Source: Anaerolineales bacterium (GTDB lineage Bacteria > Chloroflexota > Anaerolineae > Anaerolineales > UBA11579). Taken from it: DNA of 46,353 nt. Under the pieces are notes generated by a model, which saw only the letters and a list, made by a program, of their open reading frames with translations, ran no database searches and was not told where the DNA came from. Both the position numbers and the translations under genes were made by a program. The stretch spans positions 1-46,353 of the forward strand of contig JAHCII010000016.1 of assembly GCA_026129305.1 (NCBI GenBank). Direction: 5' to 3'. Below, piece after piece: positions 18,555 through 24,297 of this stretch (positions are counted from its first letter, which is position 1; every line of letters starts with the position of its first letter).

Positions 18555-18641
18555 CTAGCTTTGCCCCTCAGGGAAAGTCAAACGGCTCACGGCCGGGCTA
18601 GGGACCGGGAAGAAGACCACAGTGGCTTCTGAATGTTGCAT
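18555..18641 (-). CDS. Putative proline-sensing leader peptide of proS
   Basis: A 28-codon ORF ending in TAG, starting at an ATG seven bases past the -10 box, so it could be translated from a leaderless mRNA. It has Pro codons at positions 12, 14 and 16 (the FFPVPSP stretch) and at 24. A ribosome completing the ORF would cover AGGGGC (codons 25-27), leaving the terminator free to form. A ribosome stalled at codons 12-16 for lack of Pro-tRNA would expose AGGGGC and favour readthrough into proS. This logic is inference from sequence. Pro codons are common by chance in GC-rich DNA, so the ORF needs conservation evidence. Confidence 0.5.
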   Translation of the reverse strand: MQHSEATVVFFPVPSPAVSRLTFPEGQS

Positions 18642-18647
18642 ACCCAG

Positions 18648-18676
18648 AGGATATACGCAGCCGCGGCCTTTGTCAA
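18648..18676 (-). promoter_or_regulatory. proS promoter
   Basis: Minus-strand TTGACA (18676-18671, perfect consensus) and TATCCT (18653-18648) with 17-base spacing. The predicted transcription start falls at or next to the ATG of the leader peptide (18641), leaving a leader of about 160 bases before proS. Confidence 0.75.
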
Positions 18677-18690
18677 GTAGAGCAGGTATT

Positions 18691-18744
18691 AGTAATTGGT
18701 AATCAGTGACCAGAATGCAATGTCCCCCCGTTTCCTAGTTACTG
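18691..18744. repeat. Interspersed imperfect hairpin repeat, family A copy 2
   Basis: Shares AGTAATTGGTAATCAG (18691-18706) and TTCCTAGTTACTG (18732-18744) exactly with the copy at 920-983; the middle differs. It lies between the divergent proS leader and a small plus-strand gene. Confidence 0.7.
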
Positions 18745-18790
18745 ATGACGAATTCCTTTTCTTTGAGCCTTTATGGTTAGAATCCCTGGC

Positions 18791-19156
18791 ATGGAATGGA
18801 AGACCGCTGTTGAACGTGAACTGGCCGCCGGCCGCGCCGCCCAAGCGCGCGGCAACCAGGGCATGGCCCGTGTCTGCGCCCGGCGCGCCGCCGGCTGGGC
18901 CGCGGCGGCCTGGCTGGACGGCCGCGGCGAAGCGCGGGAGACGCCCAGTGTGTTGGAGCAGCTGCGCCAGCTGGCCGCCGTGGGCGGCCTGCCTGCCCGT
19001 GGCGACGAGATCATCAGTCATCTACTGACCTATAAGACCAAGCACGACATGAGCGACCCAGACGAAGACTCGTTTTTTCCGTTGGATGTGGATTTGGTGG
19101 CGGAGGCGGAAGAACTGATTGGAATGTTGTTTCCAGAAACCCCCTGCTCGCGGTAA
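18791..19156 (+). CDS. Small hypothetical helical protein
   Basis: A 121-residue protein I cannot assign. The first half is a run of Ala/Arg-rich helices (MEWKTAVERELAAGRAAQAR, then GNQGMARVCARRAAGWAAAA), which loosely recalls HEPN-type helical bundles. The second half ends in an acidic stretch DPDEDSFFPLDVDLVAEAEE. The ATG at 18791 lies seven bases after TAGAAT (18778-18783) with no Shine-Dalgarno, consistent with a leaderless message; an upstream in-frame GTG (18773) precedes the -10 and is unlikely. HEPN membership is a guess. No terminator follows. Confidence 0.65.
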   Translation: MEWKTAVERELAAGRAAQARGNQGMARVCARRAAGWAAAAWLDGRGEARETPSVLEQLRQLAAVGGLPARGDEIISHLLTYKTKHDMSDPDEDSFFPLDVDLVAEAEELIGMLFPETPCSR

Positions 19157-19181
19157 ATAACTACAAGAGCACAAATGCCGT

Positions 19182-19205
19182 GTCGCCCTGAGCGGAGCGA
19201 AGGGC
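19182..19205. repeat. Degenerate palindromic repeat fragment
   Basis: GCCCTGAGCGGAGCGAAGGGC and flanks form a short palindrome of the CCTGAGCGGAGCGAAGG type often seen as intergenic repeats in environmental bacterial genomes. It lies in the 199-base gap (19157-19355) in which I see no gene. Confidence 0.4.
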
Positions 19206-19355
19206 TTTCTATACCTCCAGCTAGAAACCAGATGGCTTCGGTACGCTTGCTGGCAAAAACTATGCAAGCTACTAAGCTGTTTGCAATTTAGTTGTTGGGC
19301 GGGCTATTGGCTTGTGACTGCCAGTAGAGGTTTATAGCAAAAAGTCAATCCCCCT

Positions 19356-19655
19356 TCATCCCTTCGCCTTCTTCTTCCCCCACTCCCAAAATTTGAGCTT
19401 GCCAACCAGGCCGCCAAAACGACCCAGGATCGTCAGCACCAGCACCACCACGCCCACCACCGCCCCGCCGATCAACAGCAGCGTGGAGAGGCCGGCGCGC
19501 TCCAGCGGATTGCGGCTGCCCACCAGGCGCTTGCGCAGATCGGTCATGAACGCCGGGCGGGCATCCACCGGCTTAAAAGCGCCGGCCAGCAGGTTCTCTA
19601 CGGATTGCAGCTCACGCTCCACCCGTTTGCGGTTCCAAGGCCATACGATCTTCAT
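19356..19655 (-). CDS. Small single-pass membrane protein, candidate anti-sigma partner
   Basis: A 99-residue protein whose gene begins 6 bases after the ECF sigma stop, so almost certainly co-expressed with it. A basic N-terminal cytoplasmic part (about residues 1-55) contains VENLLAGAFKPVDARPAFMT and DLRKRLVG; then one membrane helix, LLLIGGAVVGVVVLVLTIL, and a basic Lys-rich tail. There is no zinc-binding H-x-x-x-C-x-x-C anti-sigma motif. The layout (cytoplasmic helical segment plus one membrane pass directly after an ECF gene) is what an anti-sigma factor would look like; the role is inferred only from this context. A similar short pattern occurs in the membrane protein paired with the other sigma factor. 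Confidence 0.7.
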   Translation of the reverse strand: MKIVWPWNRKRVERELQSVENLLAGAFKPVDARPAFMTDLRKRLVGSRNPLERAGLSTLLLIGGAVVGVVVLVLTILGRFGGLVGKLKFWEWGKKKAKG

Positions 19656-19661
19656 CTCAAC

Positions 19662-20255
19662 TCAATCTTCCGGCAAATCCCGGAACATGTCCAGTGAGAA
19701 ATGTCCGGATTTGTCCTTGGTGATCGATTCACGCAGAGAGAGCAAAGTACGGTGGTATAGGCTTTTAATCGCCCCTTCCGTGCGATCCATGATCTGGCCG
19801 ATCTCTGCATTCGACATATGCTCCACAAACTTCAAAATCAGCAGCTGCTGGCGTTCTTCCGGCAGTTTGCGGATGATCGACAGCAGGGCATTCTGGTCCT
19901 CGCTCTCCATCAAAGCCTGCTCGGGGTGCTCGTCGCCCTTACTGGCCCGGTAGCCGTCTTCCAGCTCCACTTCCTGCCGGCGGCTGCTGTCGCGGTGCCA
20001 GTTGGCCACCAGGTTGTGCGCAATGCGGTACAGCCAGGCCGTGAACGGCACGCCGCGGTCACGGTAGTTGGTGATGTGGCGCATTGCCCGGAAGAACACT
20101 CGCGAGGTCAAATCCTCGGCGTCCTGGGCGCTGCCCGTGCGGTAATAGATGTAGTTGTAGATACGCGTGGCATATTTGTCATATAACATGCCGAACGCCT
20201 GCTTGTCCCCGGCGGTGGCCTTGGCCAGCAGCTTCTCGTCGCTCAGCTCTGGCAT
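19662..20255 (-). CDS. ECF-family RNA polymerase sigma factor
   Basis: Extracytoplasmic-function sigma-70 factor of 197 residues with only regions 2 and 4. Region 2 runs from FGMLYDKYATRIYNYIYYRT through AQDAEDLTSRVFFRAMRHI. Region 4 is LPEERQQLLILKFVEHMSNA then EIGQIMDRTEGAIKSLYHRT, the DNA-recognition helix-turn-helix. The ATG at 20255 has GGAG upstream and places region 2 correctly; an upstream extension to 20315 lacks family similarity. It is followed by a small membrane protein likely to control it. It lies 98 bases downstream of the bactofilin-like gene on the same strand and may be partly co-transcribed with the other ECF cluster. No match to the TGTAWC/CGTATA motif was seen upstream. 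Confidence 0.92.
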   Translation of the reverse strand: MPELSDEKLLAKATAGDKQAFGMLYDKYATRIYNYIYYRTGSAQDAEDLTSRVFFRAMRHITNYRDRGVPFTAWLYRIAHNLVANWHRDSSRRQEVELEDGYRASKGDEHPEQALMESEDQNALLSIIRKLPEERQQLLILKFVEHMSNAEIGQIMDRTEGAIKSLYHRTLLSLRESITKDKSGHFSLDMFRDLPED

Positions 20256-20353
20256 GGCGCTCCGCAAGGTGTAGCTTGTATCAAAGATAACCCGCAGCGA
20301 TGGGATTGGTTGCAACCTACGAACATCGCCGCGAGTATATCACCCGCGATCCG

Positions 20354-21433
20354 CTACTTCCCCGAACTCTTCGGCTTGCGCGGCCGCTTGGCGGGCGCCG
20401 GCGTCTGCGCCTTGCTGGCCCGCGGCTTGGTCGGCTTGGCAGCCGGTTTAGCGGCGGGCTTGGCCGCCGCCGTGGCAACTGCGGCCTGAGGAGCCGGCAG
20501 CGCCGGCGGCAAATCCTCGCTCAGCGGCTCGGCTTCAGTGCCAAAGCGGCTCAGTAAAGCCGCCCCCAGGCCGATCGACCCTAGGGCGAAGGTGCCCAGC
20601 CAGCCGATACAGGGTACGCCACGCACCGCAAAAGCCACTAGCGCCAGGGCCAGGTTACCGGCCAACACCTGCACCTCAAATGACCAGTCGGCCTTGAACA
20701 TCTCGGCCAGCCGGCGGCCCAGCTGCAGCCCCAGGGCCGCCCAACCGAACAAAGTACCCAGTAGGACCAGCAGCAGGATCAGCGGCGGCAAAATGCACGT
20801 GATCAGCGTGATCACCACAGCCACGGGCAGCAAGATGTAACTGATCGCCCCCAGGCCGCCGGCCACCACCCCGCGCCGAGCGATCGTATTGGCCGTGTTG
20901 GTCAGCTGGCGGGGGGTCAGCAAGGCCAGGACAAAGGCCACACCCAGCAGGCCCACCAACTGAAAGACGCGCAACACTTGCGTGCCCAACCAGCTCGGGC
21001 CGCTGCGCACCCGGATCTGCTCCGGGTTCAGCAACTGCCCTTCCGTGGACTGGTAGCCCAACACCTGGGCGCCGGGCTGCCGCGTCACGTGGCCGCCGAA
21101 GTTGACCAGGTCCTCCTGCACCACGGCCGTGGCGCCCAGGTCAATGTTGCCGCCCACCGTGACCACGCTCTCGCCCACATGGCCGTGCACGCTGACGTTG
21201 CCGCCAAACACCACCAGATTCTGCAGGACGGTGGCGCCTTCTTCCAGGGTGACATTGCCGCCAAACACCACCAAATTGTCAGTGACCTCGCCGGCAGCCA
21301 ATGTGAAATTGTTGCCGAAGATCACCGTATCATCGGCGAGGGGGGCCAGGGCCGGGCCGGCCAGCGCAGCGCCCGGTACGGCCAGCAAACAGACTGCCAG
21401 CAGCAGCGCAGTCAAAATATGTCTCACGCTCAT
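20354..21433 (-). CDS. Bactofilin-like polymer-forming membrane protein
   Basis: A 359-residue exported or membrane protein. A signal peptide (MSVRHILTALLLAVCLLAVP, cleaved near ALAGPA) is followed by a right-handed beta-helix made of short repeats with the phrase VVFGGNV or close variants (residues about 35-120), as in polymer-forming bactofilin-type domains. After a linker come four to six membrane helices (about 145-300) and a disordered tail rich in Ala, Pro and Lys. AAGGAG with 6-base spacing supports the start. Its ATG overlaps the stop of the upstream membrane protein gene by 4 bases, so it belongs to the ECF sigma operon. Probable envelope-stress or surface-scaffold function; specific role unknown. 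Confidence 0.8.
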   Translation of the reverse strand: MSVRHILTALLLAVCLLAVPGAALAGPALAPLADDTVIFGNNFTLAAGEVTDNLVVFGGNVTLEEGATVLQNLVVFGGNVSVHGHVGESVVTVGGNIDLGATAVVQEDLVNFGGHVTRQPGAQVLGYQSTEGQLLNPEQIRVRSGPSWLGTQVLRVFQLVGLLGVAFVLALLTPRQLTNTANTIARRGVVAGGLGAISYILLPVAVVITLITCILPPLILLLVLLGTLFGWAALGLQLGRRLAEMFKADWSFEVQVLAGNLALALVAFAVRGVPCIGWLGTFALGSIGLGAALLSRFGTEAEPLSEDLPPALPAPQAAVATAAAKPAAKPAAKPTKPRASKAQTPAPAKRPRKPKSSGK

Positions 21434-21882
21434 CGTAGCTCCTTCTTCTGCGGCGTCTGCTGGTAGAGCAGCAACCACACCATCAGCAAACCCAGCGCTG
21501 CGGCGCTGCTGGCAACCCAGATCGGCAGGGGCACCAAACTCAGCATCGTCACCAGCACTCGCAGCAAGGTCCACAGCCGCGCACTGGCCTGGACAAAAAA
21601 GGTGATCGTCCCGGAGAGCAAAGCCGGCTGCTCAATCACTAGCTGCCAGGCCCACCAGCCCACCCAGCCCAACAGGGCCGCCAGGGTGACCCCACTGGCC
21701 ACCAGCAACTTGCCATCCGCCAGCCGCTGCAAGCGCGCCTGCTCGTGCTGCCAATGGGTCTGCCAGCGCTCCGCAAAGCCCGACTCTGGAGCGAACCAGG
21801 CCGCCTTGCGCAAGCGGGCTTCCAGCGCCAGCACATCGCTTTCTGTGAGGGTTTGGCGGGTTTTAGGGGATGGCTTCTTCAT
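21430..21882 (-). CDS. Two-helix membrane protein, candidate anti-sigma factor
   Basis: A 150-residue protein between an ECF sigma gene (20-base overlap) and a bactofilin-like gene (4-base overlap). A cytoplasmic N-terminal helical part, ESDVLALEARLRKAAWFAPE then SGFAERWQTHWQHEQARL, is followed by two membrane helices (about residues 62-85 and 105-140). It lacks zinc-binding anti-sigma residues. The pattern of a short helix, a Pro, then F-x-x-x-W/L resembles the small protein after the other ECF gene here. AAGGAG five bases before the ATG supports the start. A role in holding the sigma factor at the membrane is inferred from gene order. Confidence 0.75.
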   Translation of the reverse strand: MKKPSPKTRQTLTESDVLALEARLRKAAWFAPESGFAERWQTHWQHEQARLQRLADGKLLVASGVTLAALLGWVGWWAWQLVIEQPALLSGTITFFVQASARLWTLLRVLVTMLSLVPLPIWVASSAAALGLLMVWLLLYQQTPQKKELR

Positions 21883-22474
21883 ACACTCTCCTTTTGGCTT
21901 GGGGCGCATTCTCTTGCGTCTCTTCCCAGGCCAGGGCCAGGCTGCGCCGCACACGGTGCATCCGGGTCTTCAATGCGCCTTCACTGATCGAAAGCTGCTT
22001 GGCGATCTCTGCATAGGAATAGTCGTACCAGTAATACAAGATGACTGCCGCGCGGTCGCGCTGCGGTAAGCCCGCCAGCAAAGACTGCACCTCATCCTGC
22101 AGTTCACGCGCCAGGGTCTGCTTCTCCGGCCCCAGGCTCTTGTCCGGCAGCTCATAAGGGCTTTCATCCAGATCCAATTGCGGCGGCTTTACCCGGCGGT
22201 GCTGGTCTATACAGTAGTTGGCTGCGATGCTTAGCAGCCAGGTGGCAAACTTGCGCTGCGGGTCGTAGCGCTGCAGATTGCGGAAGGCGCGCAGGAAGGC
22301 CTCCTGCGCCGCGTCTTCGGCGTCCTGTGAGTTGCCTAACATGCGATAGCACAAGTTGTAAACCGGCCTAGCGTACATCTCCACCAGGTTGGCAAAGGCG
22401 GCTGCATCGCCCTGCCGGGCAAGTCGCAGCCATTCGCCTTCGTGATTCGGCAAAATTTCGCTCCTAGGATTCAT
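21863..22474 (-). CDS. ECF-family RNA polymerase sigma factor (RpoE/SigW-like)
   Basis: A sigma-70 factor of up to 203 residues with regions 2 and 4 only. Region 2 includes FANLVEMYARPVYNLCYRML and AQEAFLRAFRNLQRYDPQRK with the KFATWLLSIAANYCID core. Region 4 is LPQRDRAAVILYYWYDYSYA and EIAKQLSISEGALKTRMHRV. An ECF-type promoter upstream places the transcription start at this ATG. A TTG at codon 8 (22453) has a good AGGAG seven bases upstream, so the true start could be either. The operon continues with a membrane protein and a bactofilin-like protein. The upstream promoter resembles that of the divergent operon, suggesting that this factor drives both. Confidence 0.93.
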   Translation of the reverse strand: MNPRSEILPNHEGEWLRLARQGDAAAFANLVEMYARPVYNLCYRMLGNSQDAEDAAQEAFLRAFRNLQRYDPQRKFATWLLSIAANYCIDQHRRVKPPQLDLDESPYELPDKSLGPEKQTLARELQDEVQSLLAGLPQRDRAAVILYYWYDYSYAEIAKQLSISEGALKTRMHRVRRSLALAWEETQENAPQAKRRVYEEAIP

Positions 22475-22479
22475 ACAGC

Positions 22480-22507
22480 TATACGCAAAGCGGACATTCA
22501 GGTTACA
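22480..22507 (-). promoter_or_regulatory. ECF-type promoter of the sigma operon (autoregulation)
   Basis: Minus-strand TGTAAC (22507-22502), 16-base spacer, CGTATA (22485-22480). This is close to the SigW-class form known from Bacillus (TGAAAC, 16-17 bases, CGTA). It matches the divergent promoter at 22545-22572 in spacing and in 11 of 12 hexamer positions. Confidence 0.65.
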
Positions 22508-22544
22508 GCAACCACAGCGACTTTCACAATTCTACGGCGAATAC

Positions 22545-22572
22545 TGTATCGTTTTACTGGGTTCTTCGTATA
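22545..22572 (+). promoter_or_regulatory. ECF-type promoter of the LiaF-like/DUF2807 operon
   Basis: TGTATC (22545-22550), 16-base spacer, CGTATA (22567-22572). The predicted start near 22580 leaves a short leader containing the AAGGAG ribosome binding site at 22595-22600. Twin of the divergent sigma-gene promoter. Confidence 0.65.
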
Positions 22573-22607
22573 TCCCTATAGAACCCTAAATACCAAGGAG
22601 TTTTTTA

Positions 22608-23213
22608 GTGGAAAAAGACGGGAAACGCATCAGTTCACTGGTGGTCGGTAGTGTGCTCGTGGGCATTGGCTTGCTGGCGCTGGCCTCGCAGTGGTTGCCC
22701 GGAGTGAACTTCTTCGCCAGCTTCTGGCCCTTCTTCCTGATTGGCTTTGGTGCCATGTTCTTTGCGGTCATGGCCTATTCCGGAAAGTCCGGGGCGCCGC
22801 TGGCCATCCCCGGCAGCCTATTCATCAGCTTTGGCCTGATCTTGCTGGCGCAGAGCCTCACCGGCCACTGGGCCAGTTGGGCTTACGCCTGGACCGGCAT
22901 TATCATCGCCGTGGGTCTGGGCATCTTTCTGATGGGCTGGTGGGCTGAGCAGCCTGAACAGCGCGCCGCCGGCCTGCGCGTGGCCAAAGTCGGTCTGGTG
23001 CTGCTGGCCCTGTTCGGCACGTTCTTTGAGATGATCTTCAACAATTCCCCGGTCGCCCAGCTGCTGTTCCCCACCCTGCTGATTGGCTTGGGCATCTATC
23101 TGATCATCCTGCGCGGGCTGCTGGCGCCGCCCAAGGCTGAAACCGCCGCCCAGCTTGAGGCGCCGCTGGCGCCGCCCGCCCCGGCCAAGCCCAAGAAACG
23201 GAGCGCGAAGTGA
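22608..23213 (+). CDS. Multi-helix membrane protein, LiaI/LiaF-like
   Basis: A 201-residue integral membrane protein with about six short helices, beginning with ISSLVVGSVLVGIGLLALAS and FFLIGFGAMFFAVMAY, and a C-terminal Pro/Ala/Lys tail (PPAPAKPKKRSAK). The alternating pairs of helices with FWPFFLIGFG- and LLFPTLLIGLGIYLI-type phrases match the LiaI/LiaF-like (DUF5668-type) transmembrane domain found in envelope-stress proteins. The GTG start at 22608 has AAGGAG at 7-base spacing. Its stop overlaps the next start (GTGA). Its ECF-type promoter links it to the divergent sigma factor. Likely a membrane sensor or effector of envelope stress; the mechanism is not visible. Confidence 0.82.
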   Translation: MEKDGKRISSLVVGSVLVGIGLLALASQWLPGVNFFASFWPFFLIGFGAMFFAVMAYSGKSGAPLAIPGSLFISFGLILLAQSLTGHWASWAYAWTGIIIAVGLGIFLMGWWAEQPEQRAAGLRVAKVGLVLLALFGTFFEMIFNNSPVAQLLFPTLLIGLGIYLIILRGLLAPPKAETAAQLEAPLAPPAPAKPKKRSAK

Positions 23214-24163
23214 ACGACAACCGCAGTCTGTTCTTTCCCATGGCGCTGATCGCCGCCGGCCTGATCTGGCTGCTGATCAATTTTGGCTACGTACCGGCAG
23301 AGAACCTGTGGGCCGTGACCCGCCTGTGGCCCTTCCTGCTGATCGGCGCGGGCATCAACCTGATCCTGCGTGACCGCGGCCTGCTGCCTGCCGCCCTGGT
23401 CCAGGCCTTGTTGGTGCTGGGCATTATGGGCGCCATCATCTTCGCCCCCCAGCTGGGCTGGGCCGGGGCGCCGCACTGGAACCCCAGCTTTGGCAATCTG
23501 GGCAGCGAGCGCGGCTCAGGCACGAGTGCAAGCGAAACCCGCCCGATTGACAGCCAGGTTAACACGCTGGTGATCCGCTATCCGGCCCGGGTTGAGTTCA
23601 TCCAGGGCGATACGCCTCAGGTGCGCATCAGCGCCGACGACAATCTGCTGCCCCAGCTGGAAACCCGGGTCAACGGCGACACGCTCACTATCCGCAACCC
23701 CCACCCCTGGCAGCAGCGCGTTACGCCCACCAAGCCGGTGGAAATTGAGGTCACTCTGCCCGCCCTCAGCCGGGTGGAGCTGGACACGGCGGGCAGCATC
23801 ACGCTCTCCAGCCTGCGCGGCGACAGCCTGGTGCTGATCGTGGACGGGGCCGGCTCTGTGCAGTTGCAAGACTTGCAGCTCGACCGTCTGGAAGCCCGCC
23901 TGAAGGGCGCTGGCACGGTCTTCGCCAGCGGCATGGTGCAGCAACTGACCCTGGAGTTGGATGGTGTGGGCTCCTATGAGGGCGAGCAGCTGGCCGCCCA
24001 GAGCGTGGATGTGACCGTCAGCGGCGTGGGCAGTGCCAAAGTGCGTGCCTCCCAAACGCTGTACGCCAAGATCGAAGGCGTCGGCTCCATCAGCTACTAC
24101 GGCTCCCCGCAGGTCCAGCAAGAGACAGACGGCCTGGGTTCGATCCGCAAGGCGGGAGACTAA
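23210..24163 (+). CDS. LiaF-like membrane protein with DUF2807 (GIN) beta-helix domain
   Basis: A 317-residue protein starting with GTG inside the stop of the previous gene (4-base overlap). Residues 1-85 hold three to four helices of the LiaI/LiaF type (SLFFPMALIAAGLIWLLINF, LWPFLLIGAGINLIL). After a linker, residues about 105-317 form the GIN/DUF2807 domain, an extracellular beta-helix with VELDTAGSITLSSLRGDSL and repeated ELDGVGSYEGEQL- and IEGVGSISYYG-type turns. The two-part design is typical of putative adhesin or envelope-stress proteins. Together with its partner gene and the divergent ECF sigma operon it forms one probable envelope-response unit. A terminator follows. Confidence 0.85.
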   Translation: MNDNRSLFFPMALIAAGLIWLLINFGYVPAENLWAVTRLWPFLLIGAGINLILRDRGLLPAALVQALLVLGIMGAIIFAPQLGWAGAPHWNPSFGNLGSERGSGTSASETRPIDSQVNTLVIRYPARVEFIQGDTPQVRISADDNLLPQLETRVNGDTLTIRNPHPWQQRVTPTKPVEIEVTLPALSRVELDTAGSITLSSLRGDSLVLIVDGAGSVQLQDLQLDRLEARLKGAGTVFASGMVQQLTLELDGVGSYEGEQLAAQSVDVTVSGVGSAKVRASQTLYAKIEGVGSISYYGSPQVQQETDGLGSIRKAGD

Positions 24164-24183
24164 AACAAGAGCACCCTAACCTG

Positions 24184-24219
24184 CGAAGGCGGATAACACT
24201 ATCCGCCTTCGTTGTGTTT
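24184..24219 (+). terminator. Intrinsic terminator after the LiaF-like/DUF2807 operon
   Basis: CGAAGGCGGATA (24184-24195), loop ACAC, exact complement (24200-24211), then TTGTGTTT. Confidence 0.9.
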
Positions 24220-24228
24220 AACCCATTG

Positions 24229-24258
24229 TTGACACTATGCCCAAACTCATGCTATACA
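24229..24258 (+). promoter_or_regulatory. Promoter of the PAS-UbiA gene
   Basis: Perfect TTGACA (24229-24234) and TATACA (24253-24258) with 18-base spacing, followed by AAGGAG (24285-24290) and the ATG at 24298. Confidence 0.65.
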
Positions 24259-24297
24259 AGTGAAGGATTGCACAATTTTCGTCCAAGGAGTCCTGAG

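Noticed and set aside
18481..18680. T-box riboswitch in the proS leader
   Set aside because: The conserved T-box core (AGGGTGGNACCGCG-type) and the stem I architecture are not visible, although a terminator is present. The short ORF and AGGGGC pairing fit attenuation better.
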